From the NCBI GenBank assembly GCA_900540275.1, contig UQFO01000029.1, forward strand, positions 1 to 18,256: a DNA stretch of 18,256 nt, given 5' to 3'. A program made the translations under genes and the position numbers. The first letter of the stretch is position 1; the number at the start of each line of letters is the position of its first letter. Of this stretch, positions 14,278 through 18,256 are shown piece after piece. The notes beneath the pieces were generated by a model. It was not told where the DNA came from and made no database searches. It was given only the letters and a program-made list of their open reading frames with translations. The stretch is from an uncultured Oscillospiraceae bacterium (GTDB lineage: Bacteria > Bacillota > Clostridia > Oscillospirales > Acutalibacteraceae).

Positions 14278-15561
14278 ATGACATACAGCCAAGCGGTTGA
14301 GAAAATCAATTCGCTTTTAAAATTCGGCTCCCGCCCGGGGCTTGACCGTATTGAAACGCTGCTTGATAAAATGGGGAGGCCGCAGGACAAAACAAAATTT
14401 ATCCATGTTGCGGGTACAAACGGCAAGGGCTCCGTTTGTACCATCCTGTCGGGCGTGCTGCGCGCGGCCGGATATAAAACGGGCTTGTTCCTATCCCCGT
14501 TTATCATTGATTTCCGCGAACGGATACAGATTGACGGGGAGATGATTCCCGAGCAGGCGCTCTGCGAAATCACGGGGGAAATTATGCCGCTCGTTGAGGA
14601 GATGGCGGCACAGGATGAAATCATCACAGAATTTGAGCTGGTAACGGCCATCGCGTTTGAATGGTACGCCCGCAGCCGCTGTGACGCCGTCGTGCTCGAG
14701 ACGGGCCTCGGCGGGCTGCTCGATTGCACCAATGTAATAGGTACGCCGCTTGCGAGCGTCGTCACGTCCATCAGCCTCGACCATACGGCGGTGCTGGGCG
14801 GAACGCTTGAGGAAATCGCTTTCCAGAAAGCGGGCATCATCAAACCGGAAGGAAAGACGGTTTTTTATCCGCAGCAGGAGGAAGTAAACCGCGTAATTTT
14901 GGATGCGGCAAAGCAGCGGCACAACGATTTTTATAATGCTTCCGATTATTTGCCGGAGCTTGTTTCAACCTCTGTCAAGGGGACGAAAATGCGTTTTAAG
15001 GGGCAGGAGCTGTCCCTCCCGCTGATTGGCGCGCATCAGTTGAAAAACGCGGCGGCGGCGCTCGCGGCAGTCGCAGCGCTGCGCGGCGGCCTTGATATTC
15101 CCGATACAGCCGTGGAAGAGGGCTTTGCAAACGCGTTTATCCCCGCGCGGCTCGAGCTGATGGACGAAAACCCGCTCGTCCTGCTTGACGGCGCGCATAA
15201 TCCCGGCGGGATGAAAGCGCTTTCCGAAGCGGTGAAAACCTATTGCAGGGGAAAAAACACGGTTTGTATCATCGGTATGCTGCGCGACAAGGACAGCGTG
15301 ACCTCCCTTTCCTATATAAAGGGGCTGTTTTCAACCGTGATTGCGCTGTCGCCTGACAATCCGCGCGCTATGCCGGCAGAGGAGTTTGCGCAGGAAGCGC
15401 GCGCGTATTTTGATATGGTCATACCCATGCAGGACAAGGCGCACGCGGTCAAGCGCGCCTTTGAGCTTGCGGGCGAGGACGGCGCCGTCGTCGTGTGCGG
15501 GTCGCTTTATCTGGCAGCCGAGCTGCGCCCCATCCTGATACGGACAAGAAACGAACGATAA
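14278..15561 (+). CDS. folC: Folylpolyglutamate / dihydrofolate synthase
   Basis: This encodes 427 residues of the Mur-ligase family. The P-loop is HVAGTNGKGSVC, followed by TGLFLSPFIIDFRERIQ, LETGLGGLLDCTNV, SLDHTAVLGGT, the E-K-AGIIKPE region (carbamylated-lysine area), LIGAHQLKNAAAALAA and LLDGAHNPGG. It adds glutamate to folates using ATP, keeping folate in the cell. I prefer ATG 14278 with AAAGGAGG nine bases upstream; an adjacent TTG at 14275 is possible. It lies 17 bp after rsmI. Confidence 0.95.
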   Translation: MTYSQAVEKINSLLKFGSRPGLDRIETLLDKMGRPQDKTKFIHVAGTNGKGSVCTILSGVLRAAGYKTGLFLSPFIIDFRERIQIDGEMIPEQALCEITGEIMPLVEEMAAQDEIITEFELVTAIAFEWYARSRCDAVVLETGLGGLLDCTNVIGTPLASVVTSISLDHTAVLGGTLEEIAFQKAGIIKPEGKTVFYPQQEEVNRVILDAAKQRHNDFYNASDYLPELVSTSVKGTKMRFKGQELSLPLIGAHQLKNAAAALAAVAALRGGLDIPDTAVEEGFANAFIPARLELMDENPLVLLDGAHNPGGMKALSEAVKTYCRGKNTVCIIGMLRDKDSVTSLSYIKGLFSTVIALSPDNPRAMPAEEFAQEARAYFDMVIPMQDKAHAVKRAFELAGEDGAVVVCGSLYLAAELRPILIRTRNER

Positions 15562-15602
15562 TCCAAAAATATGACAACCGGTTTCGATAAAAATTTTTAA
15601 TA

Positions 15603-15635
15603 ACATCATCTATTATTACTGTTAGTAGATGATGT
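15603..15635 (+). promoter_or_regulatory. Hairpin A:B of a putative attenuator
   Basis: The perfect 10-bp inverted repeat ACATCATCTA (15603-15612) / TAGATGATGT (15626-15635) has a 13-nt loop. No T-run follows it on the plus strand. Its second arm can alternatively pair with ATCATCTA (15708-15715), the left arm of the downstream terminator. That is the layout of a transcription attenuator. Between them lies about 70 nt of GC-rich sequence with two crossing pairings (15633-15638 with 15661-15666, and 15643-15648 with 15680-15685). I do not recognise a known riboswitch class. Confidence 0.45.
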
Positions 15636-15706
15636 CCCCCCAGCGCGGACGAAGTTTTCAGGGACAAACCCGGCAAGCCCCGCGCGGCAGTATCACAGGC
15701 ATTAGG

Positions 15707-15745
15707 AATCATCTATCTCTTTGGGATAGGTGATTTTATTTTTTT
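15707..15745 (+). terminator. Rho-independent terminator between folC and spoIIAA
   Basis: An 11-bp stem with one G-U pair (15707-15717 with 15725-15735) and a 7-nt loop is followed by TTTATTTTTTT. It lies 145 bp after folC and 80 bp before spoIIAA. It may simply end the rsmI-folC transcript, or it may be the off-state of an attenuator controlled by the upstream hairpin. Confidence 0.85.
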
Positions 15746-15751
15746 GTCGGA
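15743..15751 (+). promoter_or_regulatory. Possible Spo0A box upstream of spoIIAA
   Basis: TTTGTCGGA matches the Spo0A box consensus TTTGTCRAA at eight of nine positions. Spo0A~P activates the spoIIA operon in Bacillus, so a site here would make sense. It adjoins the terminator T-run, so part of the match could be chance. I could not find a convincing promoter in the 74 bp that follow. Confidence 0.35.
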
Positions 15752-15825
15752 AAATGTATATTATCGCGCTGACCTTCCAATACTATCCAAAATACATACT
15801 TTTCATAGGAATCGGGGAATGTGAA

Positions 15826-16158
15826 ATGAATGTTCAGCTTAGCTGCAGCAGCAAGGGCGAGCTGACCGCCCTTTTGAGCGGAGAAATCGACCATCACACG
15901 GCGCGGGGGATGCGCAAGGCAATCGACAGCGAATGCGAGAGAATGCATCCTACCCTGCTCAAGCTGGACTTTTCCAGCGTACAATTTGCGGACAGCTCCG
16001 CCATTGGGCTGATTATGGGAAGGTACCGGCTGATGCAGCTGCTCGGCGGTTATGTCAAGGTGGTAGGCGTTCCCAAACACCTGAAACGGCTGATTGAGCT
16101 GTCGGGCGTAGGCGCCCTGGGCGTTTTGGAGTTTAAAGGAAAGGAAGTGCAGAAATGA
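15826..16158 (+). CDS. spoIIAA: Anti-sigma F factor antagonist SpoIIAA
   Basis: This encodes 110 residues of the STAS domain. LSGEIDHHTA and the phosphorylation loop FADSSAIGLIMGRY are diagnostic, and the phospho-acceptor falls at S58, the same number as in Bacillus. Unphosphorylated SpoIIAA binds SpoIIAB and releases sigma F in the forespore; SpoIIAB phosphorylates it and SpoIIE restores it. I chose the ATG at 15826 with GGGG eight bases upstream; an upstream in-frame ATG would add 32 residues not part of the fold. It overlaps spoIIAB by 4 bp (ATGA). Confidence 0.95.
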   Translation: MNVQLSCSSKGELTALLSGEIDHHTARGMRKAIDSECERMHPTLLKLDFSSVQFADSSAIGLIMGRYRLMQLLGGYVKVVGVPKHLKRLIELSGVGALGVLEFKGKEVQK

Positions 16159-16598
16159 AGCCTGTAAACGAGATGAAGCTGAGCTTTCTCAGCCGCAGCG
16201 CAAATGAAAGCTTTGCAAGGGCGGCTGTTTCGTCCTTTGTTTTACAGCTCGACCCGACGGTCGGCGAGCTTGCGGATATCAAGACGGCCGTGTCCGAGGC
16301 CGTTACCAATTGCATTGTCCATGCCTACGCCGGAACGTCGGGCGTCATATACATAACGGCGCAGATTTTTGAAAAAGGGCGCTTCGTCATAAAAATACGC
16401 GACAGGGGCTGCGGCATAGAGGACGTGAAGCAGGCGATGGAACCGCTCTATACGACGGGAGGCGAGGAACGCGCGGGGCTCGGATTTGCCGTGATGATGA
16501 GCTTTATGGATAAAGTAAAGGTGTCCTCACGCCCCCAGATGGGTACGGTCGTGACCATGACGAAAATGCTTTCGCAAAGCGGGGAGCAGGATGGCTGA
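16155..16598 (+). CDS. spoIIAB: Anti-sigma F factor / kinase SpoIIAB
   Basis: This encodes 147 residues of the GHKL ATPase family. The N box is EAVTNCIVHAY (E48, N52), the G1 box DRGCGI (D83) and the G2 box GLGFAVMMSFMD. SpoIIAB holds sigma F inactive and phosphorylates SpoIIAA on serine. The start codon overlaps the end of spoIIAA (ATGA) and its own end overlaps sigF by eight bases, giving tight stoichiometric coupling, as is usual for this operon. Confidence 0.95.
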   Translation: MKPVNEMKLSFLSRSANESFARAAVSSFVLQLDPTVGELADIKTAVSEAVTNCIVHAYAGTSGVIYITAQIFEKGRFVIKIRDRGCGIEDVKQAMEPLYTTGGEERAGLGFAVMMSFMDKVKVSSRPQMGTVVTMTKMLSQSGEQDG

Positions 16599-17247
16599 CA
16601 GAGCCGCTTTCATCAATGAAAACCTGGGGCTTGTCCATGCGTGCGCCAAGCGCTTCAAGGGGCGCGGCATCGAATACGACGACCTGTACGGCGCAGGCTG
16701 CGTCGGGCTTGTCAAGGCGGCCGACAATTTTGATACGGGCCGCGGGCTGCGCTTTTCCACCTATGCGGTTCCCGTTATCCTGGGCGAGATGCGAAGGCTG
16801 TTCCGTGACGGCGGCGCGGTCAAGGTCAGCCGCAGCCTGAAGGAGCTGTCCCTGAAAGCGACGCGCGCCTGCGAGGCGTTTGCCGTAAAGCATGGGCGCG
16901 ACCCGACAATCAGCGAGCTTGCCGAAAGCCTGCAGGTTGAGCCGGAGCTTGCGGCTGAGGCGCTGAACGCCGCGGCGAGGCCGGTTTCGCTTTCCGCAGA
17001 CGAGGAAAACGGGGGCGGGCAGCTCGATATCCCTATAGACGCGCCTGAGGAGAAGCTAACGGAACTTTTGTCCTTACGGCAGGTAATCGGGGAGCTTGAC
17101 GAGCGCGACCGGGCGCTCATCGTCCTGCGTTTTTTTAAAAACTTTACGCAGACGCAGACGGCGAGAGAGCTTTCCATGTCACAGGTCCAGGTATCGCGCA
17201 GGGAAAAGAAAATACTGCTGCTGCTGCGGGAAAAGCTTGTGGTTTGA
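16591..17247 (+). CDS. sigF: Forespore sigma factor SigF, short N terminus
   Basis: This encodes 218 residues of a sigma-70 family SigF/SigB-group factor. Region 2 is clear (EYDDLYGAGCVGLVKAADNF, then RFSTYAVPVILGEMRRLFRD and VKVSRSLKEL), followed by region 3 and region 4 with the helix-turn-helix TQTQTARELSMSQVQVSRREKK. Bacillus SigF is about 255 residues; here the protein begins at ADRAAFINEN, so most of region 1.2 is absent. The frame upstream contains a stop within spoIIAB and no earlier start. Identity as sigF rather than sigG or sigB rests on the spoIIAA-spoIIAB context. A strong terminator follows 22 bp after the stop. Confidence 0.93.
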   Translation: MADRAAFINENLGLVHACAKRFKGRGIEYDDLYGAGCVGLVKAADNFDTGRGLRFSTYAVPVILGEMRRLFRDGGAVKVSRSLKELSLKATRACEAFAVKHGRDPTISELAESLQVEPELAAEALNAAARPVSLSADEENGGGQLDIPIDAPEEKLTELLSLRQVIGELDERDRALIVLRFFKNFTQTQTARELSMSQVQVSRREKKILLLLREKLVV

Positions 17248-17269
17248 GCCGGAACCCGGCCCAGTTGCA

Positions 17270-17308
17270 AAAAAGCGTTTGGAAACGTCTTGCTTCCAAA
17301 CGCTTTTT
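17270..17308. terminator. Bidirectional terminator, sigF and DUF6809 gene
   Basis: A perfect 15-bp stem (17270-17284 with 17294-17308) has a 9-nt loop. A-rich on one side and T-rich on the other, it works for both strands. It ends the spoIIA operon and, on the minus strand, the 17307-17585 gene, whose TAA stop begins inside the stem edge. Confidence 0.92.
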
Positions 17309-17585
17309 ATTTTTCTTCATCCTTTGAAAGAATCTCCATCATCAGCCGCGCGCCGCATTTAAAGCCGTCTACATAGCCCTGCGTCGTTTCCATACACTGT
17401 AAGTCTGTTTTTAGCAGCATTACGTTTTCATAGTCCTGCTTAAGCTGCGCGGAAAGCTTTTCGTAAAAGGCCTTTTCCGCCTCTTTTTCCTTTTCGGCAG
17501 CCTCCCTGTACTGCGGTGTTTTTGGTATTGGATATTTTTCACTTTCCTGCGTACCATAAAATAGCTGCATGATCGTGTCCTGCAT
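17307..17585 (-). CDS. Small protein, probably DUF6809 family
   Basis: This encodes 92 residues: helical, charged, no membrane segment. It starts near MQLFYGTQE and ends with a YVDGFKCGARLMMEILS segment. That combination (L-x-x-L-Y-Y-G near the start, F-x-x-G-F-x-x-G-x-x-L-M-x-E at the end) is what I recall of DUF6809, a small clostridial family of unknown function often near phage or regulatory genes. The ATG start has AAGGAGA nine bases upstream. It is monocistronic, convergent with sigF. No clear promoter was found. Confidence 0.72.
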   Translation of the reverse strand: MQDTIMQLFYGTQESEKYPIPKTPQYREAAEKEKEAEKAFYEKLSAQLKQDYENVMLLKTDLQCMETTQGYVDGFKCGARLMMEILSKDEEK

Positions 17586-17756
17586 ACAGATGTGTCTCCT
17601 TACAATTTAATATAATAAATAACGGGACCGGCTACCCTAAAACAGGTTAGTCTCAGCGGCCATGCAGGATGCCGCACGCCCAGCGTCCGGTATATTGGTG
17701 AACCGCTTATGGTCCTGTAAAGAAAGTTTTTCCTCCAATGACAAATTTATTTTTAG

Positions 17757-17808
17757 TTTAAACCAATTCGGGTTAAATGTCAATATACCAATACGGTTTA
17801 CATATAAT
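17757..17808 (+). promoter_or_regulatory. XRE gene promoter with two operator-like dyads
   Basis: The -10 is TATAAT (17803-17808); the -35 is weak (TGTCAA, 17778-17783, spacer 19). Two direct repeats, 17762-17780 and 17787-17805, agree at 15 of 19 positions and lie 25 bp apart. Each is centred on a dyad: TTTAAACC-N5-GGGTTAAA (17757-17777) and TATACC-N5-GGTTTA (17784-17800). One covers the -35 and the other runs into the -10. This is the usual layout for autorepression by an XRE/Cro-type dimer. The rest of the spacer (17586-17756) shows no gene. Confidence 0.65.
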
Positions 17809-17829
17809 GTCAGCAGGAGGATTAATACT

Positions 17830-18063
17830 ATGTATCGAAGATTAAAAGAGATGCGGGAAGACAAAGACCTTCGACAGAAGGAATTAGCAAAACATCTACA
17901 TTGCACGCAGGTATGTTATTCCAGATATGAGCTGGGCAAGCGGGATATTCCGACCGATTCGCTGATAAAGCTGGCGGAATTTTACGATACCAGTATTGAT
18001 TACCTGCTTGGGCTGACAAACGAGCCCAAACCGTACCCAAGAAAGAAAAAAGAGGAAAGGTAG
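17830..18063 (+). CDS. XRE-family transcriptional regulator
   Basis: This encodes 77 residues, a single Cro/C1-type helix-turn-helix domain. The pattern LKEMREDKDLRQKELAKHL, then C-x-Q-V-C-Y-S-R-Y-E-x-G-K-R-x-I-P, and LAEFYDTSIDYLLGLT is standard for small XRE repressors. A lysine/arginine-rich tail of about ten residues follows. I place the start at ATG 17830 with AGGAGG nine bases upstream; an upstream ATG at 17662 would put the promoter inside the gene. It probably represses itself through the dyads at 17757-17808. No partner gene is visible before the window ends. Confidence 0.92.
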   Translation: MYRRLKEMREDKDLRQKELAKHLHCTQVCYSRYELGKRDIPTDSLIKLAEFYDTSIDYLLGLTNEPKPYPRKKKEER

Positions 18064-18092
18064 ATAACCTTTCCTCAGACGCCTTTTATTTT
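18052..18092 (+). terminator. Hairpin overlapping the XRE stop codon
   Basis: A perfect 10-bp stem (18052-18061 with 18067-18076) has a 5-nt loop and includes the TAG stop. TTTTATTTT follows after seven bases, so it is an imperfect intrinsic terminator. A second terminator-like hairpin lies in the repeat at 18187-18211. Confidence 0.5.
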
Positions 18093-18188
18093 GCAGCAGG
18101 CGGTTAGGGAGCGCGGCGCGCGCCGTTAAGCTTCCGGCAGCCTTGTTCTTTTGCGCTGTTTTTTGCCAAAACGGTGCTTTTTTATTGA

Positions 18189-18256
18189 GAAGCATCCTGC
18201 TTCTCTCTTTTTAAAGAAAACCATCTGCTTCTTGGTTTTTTTCATAAAACTTTATA
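18189..18256 (-). repeat. Terminal inverted repeat, right copy
   Basis: This is the reverse complement of 38-105 with about five mismatches. On the plus strand it reads GAAGCA-TCC-TGCTTC followed by TCTCTTTTT, then a second CTGCTTCTTGG followed by seven T. In this copy the hairpin stem is 8 bp (18187-18205). It lies 125 bp downstream of the XRE gene and reaches the end of the window, so it may extend further. The 125 bp before it show no gene, only the palindrome GGCGCGCGCC near 18114-18123. Confidence 0.8.

Noticed and set aside
15636..15706. Resemblance of the folC-spoIIAA spacer to S-box or cobalamin riboswitch cores (GGGACAAACCCGGCAAGCC, GGCAGTATCAC)
   Set aside because: Only short GC-rich words agree; the conserved helices and flanking motifs of either class are not found. 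Left as an unassigned candidate element.
15805..15831. Sigma-H-like promoter (ATAGGAATC, 11 bp, AATGAAT) at the start of spoIIAA
   Set aside because: The match to the sigma-H consensus is good, but the -10 overlaps the spoIIAA start codon, so the transcript would begin inside the gene and lack a start. It would be useful only if the gene began elsewhere, and the fold does not allow that.
17662..17829. N-terminal extension of the XRE protein from the ATG at 17662
   Set aside because: It would bury a TATAAT promoter and two operator dyads in coding sequence, and the ATG at 17830 has AGGAGG at good spacing and matches the normal XRE start.
1..18256. The inverted end repeats as the ends of a composite transposon carrying the whole window
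   Set aside because: The interior is mostly conserved housekeeping synteny, no transposase is present, and both repeats sit in gene 3' ends. A dispersed repeat family is simpler.

Overview
The window looks like chromosomal DNA of a spore-forming member of the Clostridia with moderately high GC. It carries spoIIAA-spoIIAB-sigF, which only endospore formers have. Gene order matches conserved Firmicutes clusters, ribosome-binding sites are strong AGGAGG types, and several starts are TTG or possibly CTG. Christensenellales or a relative would fit, but that placement is a guess from style, not from a search.

Layout. Positions 160-8120 are all on the minus strand. In transcription order they are phoH, ybeY, dgkA, era, yqzL, recO and mutS2, then two genes of unknown function. 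This is the classic phoH-ybeY-dgkA-era-recO housekeeping cluster (RNA and ribosome maturation, undecaprenol phosphorylation, recombination, ribosome rescue), without the pgpH and cdd genes found there in Bacillus. A divergent AT-rich region of about 300 bp (8121-8419) separates it from a plus-strand cluster: holB, ricT, a small 2[4Fe-4S] ferredoxin, a yabB/trmN6-type methyltransferase, then rsmI and folC. This second cluster matches the holB-yaaT-yabA-yabB-rsmI locus of Bacillus. It is interrupted at 11312-13380 by an AT-richer block with its own promoter, holding a CatA-like acetyltransferase and a CPBP membrane protease. After folC comes a 264-bp non-coding region with an attenuator-like set of inverted repeats and a strong intrinsic terminator. 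The compact, overlapping spoIIAA-spoIIAB-sigF operon follows. The right end holds a small DUF6809-like gene on the minus strand and an XRE-type repressor gene on the plus strand.

Notable non-coding structure. A 68-bp sequence about 93% identical in inverted orientation sits at both extreme ends of the window (38-105 and 18189-18256). In each case it lies downstream of an outward-reading gene and contains a terminator-like hairpin. Two operator-like dyads of the form ACC-N5-GGG/GGT, 25 bp apart, overlay the XRE promoter. The phoH gene appears to start at a CTG codon with a good Shine-Dalgarno sequence. SigF is unusually short at its N terminus. I saw no tRNA, rRNA, CRISPR array, transposase or phage gene. 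The best candidates for something undescribed are the folC-spoIIAA leader, the terminal repeat family and the cargo block in the yabB-rsmI interval. None amounts to a clearly new multigene system.
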